Source of the DNA: Shewanella sp. UCD-KL21 | GTDB taxonomy: Bacteria > Pseudomonadota > Gammaproteobacteria > Enterobacterales > Shewanellaceae | Reading direction: 5' to 3' | Assembly (NCBI RefSeq): GCF_001957135.1 | Contig: NZ_MPHK01000009.1 | Span: forward strand, 83,734 to 147,733 | Length of the DNA stretch: 64,000 bases | Shown: piece by piece, positions 57,144 to 64,000 of the stretch | Layout: each line of letters opens with the position of its first letter | Position numbering within the stretch: the stretch's first letter is position 1 | The notes under the pieces: model-generated | What the model was told of the DNA's origin: nothing | Databases searched by the model: none | What the model saw: the letters and a program-made list of their open reading frames with translations, nothing else | Program-made: the position numbers and the translations under genes

Positions 57144-57959
57144 TTATGCCTCTTTTATAGGGCGCATCTGCTTCATGGTTATTGTCTCTAAGCCTTTATA
57201 AAATCCATGAACATCTCTGATTTCTCTAATTGAATTTGCCACGCTTTTTTCCGTGAGGTAAACATCGATATATGGCAGTATTGAACTAATCAAAATATCA
57301 GATAAATCAGAAGGCTCTCCTTTTCGACTAGGGTGAGCAAACTTATAATGATATATATAGCTTTTACTAACTTGGGATGGAAACCTAGTTACATTTAATG
57401 CGGAGCTGTTTGCTTGGAGAGTTTTACAAAAACTTGGGACAAGATTTGAAATAAACTCAAATGCGACTAGATCAACACTGCTCTTTATTGCCTTTTTATT
57501 ACTTAAGCTCTGCCCATCTAAATAACCAAAGCTATTCCTACCTTTCATTTCCTTAAAATATTGCTTTTCTGTAGCCTTATAGTCTTCACCCAATGCTTTA
57601 TTTATGTAGTTTTTGATGATTAAGTTCAACTCATGAGGCGAATTACCAGACAATAGAAAAGTAATATCTTTGATTGAAGTAGGCTCTACGCCCTCATAGT
57701 TTTCTAATTCTTTATTTACAATATCATCGTCACTGAGAGCCAGCAGTGAAGGTAATGTGGAAAATACAGATATAAATTCATCGAAACATTCATCTTGTGA
57801 AATTTCCCATAAACTAACAGGAGAAAAAACAAATAAGCCATCTGAAAACACTCTATTGATCACATTAGAGCCAAAGGATTCTCTTTCCTTAAACATTTGA
57901 ATAATGAAATTTGAGTCGATCAAATAACATTTATAAGACTTATTCTTTACTGTGATCAT
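57144..57959 (-). CDS. PIN-like nuclease-fold protein, accessory
   Basis: A 271-residue protein not recognised as a named family. The opening CYLIDSNFIIQMF with D15, the SLWEIS segment with E52, and the C-terminal SDLSDILISSILPYIDVYLTEKS with D218, D221 and D232 fit the order of acidic residues in PIN-type ribonucleases, with a 150-residue helical insertion. Nuclease activity is inferred. The gene is AT-rich compared with its neighbours and lies in the phoR-pstS gap. It starts 20 bases after a GCGTTATAC core, as a cassette gene would. No antitoxin-sized partner is seen. Ribosome-binding site: CAATGATGAGAG is weak. Confidence 0.62.
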   Translation of the reverse strand: MITVKNKSYKCYLIDSNFIIQMFKERESFGSNVINRVFSDGLFVFSPVSLWEISQDECFDEFISVFSTLPSLLALSDDDIVNKELENYEGVEPTSIKDITFLLSGNSPHELNLIIKNYINKALGEDYKATEKQYFKEMKGRNSFGYLDGQSLSNKKAIKSSVDLVAFEFISNLVPSFCKTLQANSSALNVTRFPSQVSKSYIYHYKFAHPSRKGEPSDLSDILISSILPYIDVYLTEKSVANSIREIRDVHGFYKGLETITMKQMRPIKEA

Positions 57960-57978
57960 AGAACTCTCATCATTGAGG

Positions 57979-58078
57979 TATAACGCCCGCTTAAGCGGAC
58001 TAAAATAGCGGGTTAAAATATGTAGCGGATTTGGGGTTTAAACCACTGTTTTATTGGTGTTTTAAATCTGTTGTTATA
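57979..58078 (-). other. attC-like recombination site between the two accessory genes
   Basis: Read on the minus strand, the 100-base gap between the two genes starts ATATAACAAC and ends GCTTAAGCGGGCGTTATAC. Those ends resemble R'' and R' cores of integron cassettes; in particular the run CGCTTAAGCGGGCGTTA recalls the 3' end of Vibrio attC repeats (CCCTTAGGCGGGCGTTA). The middle has an internal hairpin AAACACCA / TGGTTT. The outer arms pair only over ATATAAC / GTTATAC, so the match is partial. Confidence 0.45.
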
Positions 58079-58081
58079 TTT

Positions 58082-58561
58082 TTATTCCGTACTCAACAGT
58101 TCAAAATCAATAAACTCATCATCGGATGCTAAATGCCTATAAGCGGATACTTCAGGAAGAAGCATTCCTCGATCTCCCCAATTGAGAACGTGGATTTCAA
58201 TTGGCATATCACTTATTGAGTTAATATTGGATGAATTGCAAGCCGGCTGATGTGTGAAAATTAATAATTTTTCTGCTAGGTCTACCTTATGATCCCATAA
58301 TTTATCTAATTCATCATCAGACGAGATACGGCCAGTATAAATTCTTACATTCTCACTGTCCTGATTGTATAACCACTTTTCATGTTGGCGTAATCTTATA
58401 CCAAGAGTTTGATCTCGAGCTTTACCAATATAAAGGAGTACATTGTGACCATAGACTGGATGACTTCCATATATCTGATAAACACCATAGTCAGTTGCGC
58501 CTGTGAGCTTATAGGCTTCTTCAAAAGTCACTCCCGTAACCCAATCAATATGTATTTGCAT
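58082..58561 (-). CDS. GIY-YIG nuclease-domain protein, accessory
   Basis: A 159-residue protein containing a GIY-YIG domain: GVYQIYG (26-32), LLYIGKA (42-48), a basic helix with R56, R58 and H60 (LGIRLRQHEKW), E97 in LAEKLLIF and N109-N112 in CNSSN. These are the five motifs of the fold, so endonuclease activity is likely. It lacks a recognised DNA-binding domain; the C-terminal 45 residues are acidic. I choose ATG 58561 because AAGGTG lies six bases upstream; a GTG at 58570 would add three residues. The gene begins shortly after a CGTTATAT core and is followed on its 3' side by the attC-like segment. Confidence 0.75.
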   Translation of the reverse strand: MQIHIDWVTGVTFEEAYKLTGATDYGVYQIYGSHPVYGHNVLLYIGKARDQTLGIRLRQHEKWLYNQDSENVRIYTGRISSDDELDKLWDHKVDLAEKLLIFTHQPACNSSNINSISDMPIEIHVLNWGDRGMLLPEVSAYRHLASDDEFIDFELLSTE

Positions 58562-58577
58562 TAAATTCACCTTGAAA

Positions 58578-58637
58578 ATATAACGTTTTAGTATTTATGC
58601 TTTGCGCTGTTTGCAGGGCATAAATCGCTTGTTGGAC
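58578..58637 (-). other. Second attC-like site, 60 bases, 5' of the GIY-YIG gene
   Basis: On the minus strand the 60 bases run from GTCCAAC (R'' consensus RYYYAAC) to GTTATAT (near the R' consensus GTTRRRY), with a perfect 8-bp internal stem ATTTATGC / GCATAAAT. That length and layout are those of the classical 59-base element. The end core is one base off the consensus. Confidence 0.45.
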
Positions 58638-58910
58638 TTGGCCGATGCCACATCCCTATTTATCGGTATGGTTTATGCTATAGGAATTTGCTTTTTGACG
58701 GTAGTTGTTTTTTGTACAGTGTCTCGGCTAATAGTTTGTTCTAATTGCATATTTTAAGGTGTGTTTTGTGATGTTTCATCTTTTACTCTGCTTTGCTCTG
58801 TTGGTTGAGATTGAAAAAATATGAAAATTAATTATCTAGATCGCCGTAACTCTATACTTCATTTATATTGGCACTTTCTCCGTAGACCATAACTTCGATT
58901 TAACCAATTG

Positions 58911-59333
58911 CCTGCCGCAGGCTTATGTGCAGATACAACTGCGAGACGCTGCAAGTACGTCCATGTAAGCTCTGCCAAAACATCCATGTTTTGGAAGCTC
59001 GCTGCTGCATCTACACTGGGTTTATTGTCTCTTCGATTTGATTTTTATTCGTGGGAAATAAAAAGCAGAAAGTCTATTGGCCTCCGACTCAATTTGGATT
59101 GAGGTCATCGAGAAAAGACCGTGAGCTTGGCATGGATGCCAAGCTAGCTTTCGAGGTGCAGGGATGCACCATCGGAAGCGTTAGGGCTTTTCGACAATGA
59201 CCGAAGACGGATACAGATGAAGTTAAAAGCTGGATCAATCCCCACCGAAAATCATGCGCTTTTCAGCATTTTTCGTTAGGGGCGGCAAGGTGATCCAAGA
59301 GGGTATTGCTGTTGATACCCTTTTGGTCTGGTG
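58911..59333. ncRNA. Hairpin-rich block with GGA/TCCA loops, possible structured RNA
   Basis: Perfect or near-perfect hairpins lie at 58911-58921, 58956-58967 (loop TCCA), 58975-58994 (CCAAAACA-TCCA-TGTTTTGG), 59086-59105 (loop TTGG, then A), 59124-59145 (AGCTTGGCA-TGGA-TGCCAAGCT) and 59155-59170 (GGTGCA-GGGA-TGCACC), with a terminator-like stem AGGGTAT / ATACCCTTTT at 59309-59332. On the plus strand the last three loops present GGA, as CsrA-binding hairpins do. It may be an RNA gene or a dispersed hairpin repeat. Confidence 0.4.
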
Positions 59334-59337
59334 TGGG

Positions 59338-59487
59338 CGAAGCACCACGACGTTAATCCAAACGGAGTTTGGAAATACTAAAAGGGAGCCAACCGTCTAA
59401 ATCTGGCTTGGCCGAAGCACCACGACGTTAATCCAAACGGAGTTTGGAAATACAAAAAGGGAACCAACGGTCTAAATCTGGATTAGT
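59338..59487. repeat. Two-copy 75-bp tandem repeat
   Basis: Units start CGAAGCACCACGACGTTAAT at 59338 and 59413 and agree in about 68 of 75 bases. Each contains the perfect hairpin TCCAAAC-GGA-GTTTGGA (59357-59373 and 59432-59448) and ends TCTAAATCTGG. A partial third junction (TCTGGTGTGGG) precedes the first copy. Confidence 0.9.
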
Positions 59488-59741
59488 GGCAAACAATTTA
59501 CATAAAGCGAACCCTGTTTGACTTTGCAGATACTCTTGTAATCAAGTTGCTAATTACCATAAAGGTAAAGTCTAACTTGTTAAGCAAAAACTGCAGGCTT
59601 AATAAATAACACATAGTCAAAATGAGCTGTGTTAAGCATTTTAAATACACGAGATATTAACTAAAGCTATGATTTTTAACTAATTAAAGTTACCATTGAT
59701 TAGCTTTGGAACGTGTTTGATGTCATTGTTAAAAGTGTTAA

Positions 59742-59790
59742 TTGTCATACTCCTGTCACATTAGCGTCATAGACTTGTCATCATCGTCAT
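59742..59790 (+). promoter_or_regulatory. Pho box array of pstS
   Basis: Four heptamers (T/C/G)(T/C)GTCA(T/C) begin at 59742, 59753, 59764 and 59775, exactly 11 bases apart, with GTCAT again at 59786 and another GTCAT at 59722, two periods before the first. This is the direct-repeat layout bound by PhoB dimers. The array ends about 50 bases before the ATG, with TAAATA near 59809 as a possible -10. Confidence 0.85.
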
Positions 59791-59841
59791 TGATACTGAG
59801 CCTGTCTTAAATAACAACGCTTATAATACCGGAGCACAAAA

Positions 59842-60813
59842 ATGAAACTTAAACAGCTAGTTGGCGCTATCGCCTTTTCAGCAGCTGGTGTATTTTCAGC
59901 TACATCTATGGCAGCCATTGATAAAACATTACCTGTGTACGAAAAAACCAGTGGTGTTTCAGGTAACTTGTCATCAGTGGGTTCAGATACATTAGCCAAC
60001 ATGATGACCTTATGGGCTGAAGATTTTAAACACATTTACCCTAACGTAAATATCCAAATTCAAGCTGCTGGTTCTTCTACAGCGCCGCCAGCATTAACAG
60101 AAGGGACTTCTCAGTTCGGCCCAATGAGCCGTCAAATGAAGCCTAACGAAATTGAAGCATTCGAAAAGCATTACGGTTACGCGCCGACAGCTATTCGTGT
60201 TGCCATTGATGCATTAGCAGTATTTGTGCATAAAGATAACCCAATTGAAGGGCTAAGCATCGAGCAAATTGACTCAATCTTCTCATCGACTAAAAAGTGT
60301 GGCGGTGATGATGTAACGCGTTGGGGCGATGTGGGTCTTGAAGGTAACTGGGCTAAGAAAGACGTGCAATTATACGGCCGTAACTCAGTTTCAGGTACTT
60401 ATGGTTACTTCAAAAAGAAAGCCCTATGTAAAGGTGACTTTAGACCAAACGTAAACGAGCAACCTGGTTCTGCATCAGTGGTTCAATCAGTTTCTCAAGG
60501 CCTAAACGCTATCGGATATTCTGGTATCGGTTATAAAACTGCTGGCGTAAAAGCAGTCGCTATTTCTAAGAAAGGCACTAAATTTATTGATGCAACTGCG
60601 GCAAATGCTGCTAATGGCACTTACCCATTATCACGTTACCTGTACGTTTACATCAACAAGCACCCTAACAAAGATTTATCGCCAATGGACCGTGAGTTTA
60701 TCCGTTACGTGTTATCACTGCAGGGTCAGCAAGTTGTAGAAAAAGACGGTTACGTACCACTACCTCGTAGTGTTGTAGCAAGAGATTTACAAAAAGCAGG
60801 TATTAAGCTGTAA
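59842..60813 (+). CDS. pstS: Phosphate ABC transporter substrate-binding protein PstS
   Basis: Periplasmic phosphate-binding protein of 323 residues. Signal peptide of about 25 residues (ending TSMAA), then [12 protein letters not shown] and [22 protein letters not shown], which provide phosphate contacts, and later [16 protein letters not shown]. It captures phosphate for the Pst transporter, whose membrane and ATPase subunits are not in the window. GGAG at 59831-59834 precedes the ATG. A strong Pho box array upstream indicates PhoB control. A terminator follows. Confidence 0.94.
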   Translation: MKLKQLVGAIAFSAAGVFSATSMAAIDKTLPVYEKTSGVSGNLSSVGSDTLANMMTLWAEDFKHIYPNVNIQIQAAGSSTAPPALTEGTSQFGPMSRQMKPNEIEAFEKHYGYAPTAIRVAIDALAVFVHKDNPIEGLSIEQIDSIFSSTKKCGGDDVTRWGDVGLEGNWAKKDVQLYGRNSVSGTYGYFKKKALCKGDFRPNVNEQPGSASVVQSVSQGLNAIGYSGIGYKTAGVKAVAISKKGTKFIDATAANAANGTYPLSRYLYVYINKHPNKDLSPMDREFIRYVLSLQGQQVVEKDGYVPLPRSVVARDLQKAGIKL

Positions 60814-60833
60814 GCTAAACTGCTTCTTTATAC

Positions 60834-60861
60834 AAAGCCTCTTTTTTAAGAGGCTTTTTTA
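60834..60861 (+). terminator. Intrinsic terminator after pstS
   Basis: Arms AAAGCCTCTT and AAGAGGCTTT around TTTT, followed by TTTTATTTT, about 20 bases past the stop codon. Confidence 0.9.
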
Positions 60862-60956
60862 TTTTCAGATAGTGGGTGTTAAGTTAATTGGATACACAGT
60901 GATACTCGATGAAAAGCGGCCGTTGGTATACAGTACTCATTAGAATTTTTTGAGTA

Positions 60957-62753
60957 ATGGATATCAAAATGCGCAAGCTTTGGGACAACAATCGTGATTA
61001 TCACTCAGTGGCTAATACTGATCAGATTAAAGTACATCATTTACAGTTAAACTTAGATGTTGATTTTGATAAGCAGCAATTAGTCGCTCAAGCAACACTG
61101 CAATTTAATCGCTGTGAAGACTGTAATGAATTAGTGCTAGATGGACGCGATTTGATTATCGATACCATTAGCGATAACAGTGGCCGCCCGCTTGAATTTA
61201 GTATTGAGCATATCAATGAGCTACAAGGCGAAAAGATTGTCATTGCAGTAGGTGATGACATCAATCAAGTGATTATTAGTTATTGCACCTCCCCCAAGGC
61301 GCAAGGGCTGCAATGGCTAACACCTGAGCAAACCTTAGGTAAACAAGTGCCTTATCTTTTTAGCCAATCTCAACCGGTTAACGCCCGCAGTTGGATACCT
61401 TTGCAAGACAGTCCCAAAGCGCGTATTACTTTTTCAGCGACCGTTAAGGTCAATAACGGTTTACGAGCAGTGATGAGCGCGGCTAACAGCGACATTATGC
61501 CCGCTGACGGCGTGTTCCAGTTTGAGATGGAAAAGCCCATTCCGACCCATTTATTAGCGCTGGCAGTAGGGGATTTAGCTTACGGGGCCATTAGTGATCG
61601 CTGCGGTATTTATACCGAACCTGCGATGCTGGCCAAAGCATTAGCAGAGTTTGAAGATACCGAAGAGATGATATTAGCGGCCGAATCCTTGCTTGGGCCC
61701 TATCCATGGGATCGCTATGACATGATAGTGTTACCACCGAGCTTTCCCTTTGGCGGCATGGAAAACCCACGACTGGCTTTTATTACTCCGACTTTGATAG
61801 CGGGGGATAAAAGCTTAGTGTCTACCGTGGCCCATGAGTTAGCTCACTCATGGACGGGCAACTTAGTCAGTAATGCCACATGGCGAGATTTATGGCTCAA
61901 TGAAGGCTTTACCACGTACTTTACTAATCGTTTAGTGGAAAAAATCTATGGCACCGAGCAAGCCGAGCTTGAGTGGGTGATTGAGTTTGGCCGCCTTAAA
62001 GAAGAAATGATCTCAATGCCATTAGCTGCGCAAACACTGCCGGCTAATGTGCAGCAACAAGATGCCAATGACGCTTTTAATCGCTTTACCTATGACAAGG
62101 CATCAATGTTTGTCCATGAACTTGAAGCGCGCTTAGGCCGTAAAGCCTTTGATCAATTCTTATTTGATTATGTGCAGCATTTTAAGTTTCAAGCTATTAC
62201 CACAGAAACCTTCATTGAATATGCTAAGCAAACCTTGCTAGTGCAGTATCCCGAAGCCATTAATGAATCAGAGTTGATGACTTGGGTATATGGTGAAGGA
62301 TTACCCCAATGGTTTGTTGGGCCGACATCTACAAGCTTAGATAAAGTGGATTTGGCTTTACAGCAATTAAAGCTGGGTGACAGCGCGGCTAAATTGAATG
62401 TGACTGATTGGCGAGTGCATCATTGGCAGTATTTTATTAATCAGTTGCCGCTGCAGCTTACGCAGTTACAACTTACCGATCTTGATAGCGTGTTTGGTTT
62501 TTCGGGTTCACAAAATGCTGAGCTTGCCTGCGACTGGTACCGGGTTGCCATTCGCAATAACTATGAGATTGTGCTGCCAAAGGTTGCAGCCTTTTTAGGT
62601 AATATTGGCCGAGCAAAGTTTGTTAAGCCGCTTTATAACGAGTTATTAATTGCCGGATATGAGCAACAGGCTTTAGCGATATTTCAGCAGGCAAGGGCAG
62701 GTTATCATCCTTCACTGCAAGTTCAACTTGATGCACTGATGCAGCAGCTTTGA
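60957..62753 (+). CDS. M1-family aminopeptidase, leukotriene-A4-hydrolase-like
   Basis: Cytoplasmic zinc aminopeptidase of 598 residues, near the 610 of leukotriene A4 hydrolase. The exopeptidase motif is GGMEN (in FPFGGMENPRLAF), zinc ligands are H293, H297 (VAHELAHSWTGN) and E316 (LWLNEGFTTYF), with catalytic E294. The C-terminal 200 residues form a helical domain as in that family. No signal peptide. The ATG at 60957 has only a weak GAG upstream; ATG at 60969 is possible. It stands alone between the pstS terminator and the repeat array. Confidence 0.92.
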   Translation: MDIKMRKLWDNNRDYHSVANTDQIKVHHLQLNLDVDFDKQQLVAQATLQFNRCEDCNELVLDGRDLIIDTISDNSGRPLEFSIEHINELQGEKIVIAVGDDINQVIISYCTSPKAQGLQWLTPEQTLGKQVPYLFSQSQPVNARSWIPLQDSPKARITFSATVKVNNGLRAVMSAANSDIMPADGVFQFEMEKPIPTHLLALAVGDLAYGAISDRCGIYTEPAMLAKALAEFEDTEEMILAAESLLGPYPWDRYDMIVLPPSFPFGGMENPRLAFITPTLIAGDKSLVSTVAHELAHSWTGNLVSNATWRDLWLNEGFTTYFTNRLVEKIYGTEQAELEWVIEFGRLKEEMISMPLAAQTLPANVQQQDANDAFNRFTYDKASMFVHELEARLGRKAFDQFLFDYVQHFKFQAITTETFIEYAKQTLLVQYPEAINESELMTWVYGEGLPQWFVGPTSTSLDKVDLALQQLKLGDSAAKLNVTDWRVHHWQYFINQLPLQLTQLQLTDLDSVFGFSGSQNAELACDWYRVAIRNNYEIVLPKVAAFLGNIGRAKFVKPLYNELLIAGYEQQALAIFQQARAGYHPSLQVQLDALMQQL

Positions 62754-62803
62754 AGCTCGGCGCTATTGGTTAACAGTTGTTCAGCAGTTGATTAACGATG
62801 GCC

Positions 62804-62832
62804 CAAAAAAAATGGCAACCCAATGGGTTGCC
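62804..62832 (-). terminator. Minus-strand intrinsic terminator in repeat copy 1
   Basis: Perfect arms GGCAACCC and GGGTTGCC around AAT. On the minus strand the stem is followed by ATTTTTTTT. On the plus strand no T-tract follows, so it does not end the aminopeptidase transcript. Confidence 0.8.
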
Positions 62833-63214
62833 AGAAGTATTACTTTGTAGGTTTTGCTAATAATGCGCTAGCGTATTAACAATGCCCTAAATGGGGATGA
62901 TGATGAACAATGAAAACCGGGTAAAACATAATTCGGTTAGCGATAATGTCATTGGATATTCAGTCACCGTGATGAAGAGTTCATGAACATCGGCTTAAAA
63001 GCACATTACCTCGTTGCTACAGTTACTCAGAGTGGCCCATTTCAAAAAAGTTCATTACCGCGGTAAATTATTTTAAAATTTTTTGGGTGAGCTGGTTTAA
63101 TTGGATTTTATGACTCCAGTTTGGCTTTAAAACGGCAACTTAAATCAGCATTTTGAATCTGCAGCTTGAGCCAGTATTTAATCATCATTCTAATCAAAGA
63201 AATAAATTTGGCGC

Positions 63215-63241
63215 AAAAAAATGGCAACCCAATGGGTTGCC
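63215..63241 (-). terminator. Minus-strand intrinsic terminator in repeat copy 2
   Basis: Same stem as copy 1, with seven T residues after it on the minus strand. Confidence 0.8.
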
Positions 63242-63623
63242 AGAAGTATTACTTTGTAGGTTTTGCTAATAATGCGCTAGCGTATTAACAATGCCCTAAA
63301 TGGGGGATGATGATGAACAATGAAACCGGGTAAAACATAATTCGGTTAGCGATAATGTCATTGGATATTCAGTCACCGTGATGAAGAGTTCGTGAACACC
63401 GGCTTAAAAGCACATTACCTCGTTGCTACAGTTACTCAGAGTGGCCCATTTCAAAAAAGTTCATTACCGCGGTAAATTATTTTAAAATTTTTTGGGTGAG
63501 CTGGTTTAATTGGATTTTATGGCTCCAGTTTGGCTTTAAAACGGCAACTTAAATCAGCATTTTGAACCTGCAGCTTGTTTCAGCATATTTTCATAATTCT
63601 AATCAAAGAAATAAATTCGCCGC

Positions 63624-63651
63624 AAAAAAAATGGCAACCCAATGGGTTGCC
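63624..63651 (-). terminator. Minus-strand intrinsic terminator in repeat copy 3
   Basis: Same stem as copies 1 and 2, with eight T residues after it on the minus strand. Being kept in all three copies suggests function. Confidence 0.8.
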
Positions 63652-64000
63652 AGAAGTATTACTTTGTAGGTTTTGCTAATAATGCGCTAGCGTATTATCA
63701 ATGCCCTAAATGGGGGATGATGATGAACAATGAAAACCGGGTGAAACATAATTCGGTTAGCGATAATGTCATTGGATATTCAGTCACCGTGATGAAGAGT
63801 TCATGAACATCGCCTTAAAAGCACATTACCTCGTTGCTACAGTTACTCAGAGTGGCCCATTTCAAAAAAGTTCATTACCGCGGTAAATTATTTTAAAATT
63901 TTTGGGTGAGCTGGTTTGATTGCATTTGATGACTCCAGTTTGGCTTTAAAACGGCAACTTAAATCAGCTGTTAAATCAGCATTTTGAATAAGCAACTTGT

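Larger units (their letters stand above)
58562..59841. other. 1.28-kb non-coding region between accessory genes and pstS
   Basis: No convincing gene. It holds the attC-like site (58578-58637), a block of hairpins (58911-59333), a 75-bp tandem repeat (59338-59487) and the Pho box array of pstS (59720-59790). The section from 59490 to 59710 is AT-rich and featureless to my eye. Confidence 0.6.
62754..64000. repeat. Tandem array of a ~410-bp non-coding unit (at least three copies)
   Basis: ATGGCAACCC marks equivalent points at 62812, 63221 and 63631, periods of 409 and 410 bases. Copies are nearly identical, with single-base indels and a variable stretch of about 30 bases before each A-run. The third copy runs into the end of the window. 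Each has a minus-strand terminator hairpin, a 12-bp palindrome TTACCGCGGTAA (about 63056, 63466, 63877) and the near-palindrome AATGCGCTAGCGTATT. No long reading frame is kept. Confidence 0.95.

Noticed and set aside
57106..58640. A complete integron or a prophage insertion
   Set aside because: No integrase gene, attI or phage structural gene is in the window. Only the attC-like edges support a cassette origin.
58908..59102. A 64-codon open frame on the plus strand in the hairpin block
   Set aside because: It runs straight through several perfect palindromes, has no ribosome-binding site, and its composition follows from the hairpin sequences. I treat it as a chance frame.
59822..59827. TATAAT just before pstS as its -10 box
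   Set aside because: It is only four bases from the ribosome-binding site, so transcription would start inside or after that site. A -10 nearer 59809, after the Pho boxes, fits better.
62804..64000. CRISPR array
   Set aside because: The unit is about 410 bases and copied whole. There are no short repeats with unique spacers and no cas genes.

Overview
The window is about 42% GC by eye and reads as the chromosome of a marine gammaproteobacterium, most likely a Shewanella. The evidence is the polar-flagellum chemotaxis operon with ParC/ParP, a sodium-type PomAB stator, an NAD-type isocitrate dehydrogenase, RdgC, and the order porin-phoB-phoR-pstS. The assignment rests on gene content and order, not on a database search. 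No tRNA, rRNA, CRISPR array, transposase or integrase was seen.

Layout. 1-8121: the end of fliA, then cheY-cheZ-cheA-cheB, a small membrane protein, parC-parP-cheW and a DUF2802 protein, nearly all one transcription unit that controls and positions the chemotaxis array. 8159-10284: a convergent pair resembling FliK and the FlhB C-terminal domain. 10779-22466: envelope and housekeeping genes (mlaA, an RssB-like regulator, a peptide transporter, an OmpA-like protein, mscS, an exported Tpx, threonine aldolase, a thioesterase, NADH dehydrogenase II, an iron alcohol dehydrogenase). 22764-33108: a cyclophilin lipoprotein, a DEAD-box helicase, a COG0523 GTPase, nadK divergent from grpE (with a strong sigma-32-type promoter), xseB-ispA-dxs, and pomAB behind a sigma-28-type promoter. 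33172-33430 holds an 87-bp tandem repeat.

33648-53324: thiI, a small secreted protein, gcvA, a hydrolase, DUF423, rlmM, icd, an exported S9 peptidase, DUF3192, xni, ppnN, two GGDEF-family proteins (one apparently inactive), an M61 peptidase and rdgC. 53668-60813 is the phosphate region: porin, phoB, phoR and pstS. Pho-box-like repeats lie before phoB and, as an 11-bp-period array, before pstS.

The accessory part lies between phoR and pstS. Two AT-rich genes on the minus strand (a PIN-like protein and a GIY-YIG protein) each start just after a CGTTATA core and are bounded by sequences that look like integron attC sites. Beside them is a 600-bp non-coding block of short hairpins with GGA or TCCA loops, an intrinsic terminator and a 75-bp tandem repeat. 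The window ends, after an M1 aminopeptidase, in at least three tandem copies of a ~410-bp non-coding unit. Each copy carries a perfect terminator hairpin with a T-tract on the minus strand, which suggests a repeated small-RNA unit. These three items are the best candidates for something undescribed.
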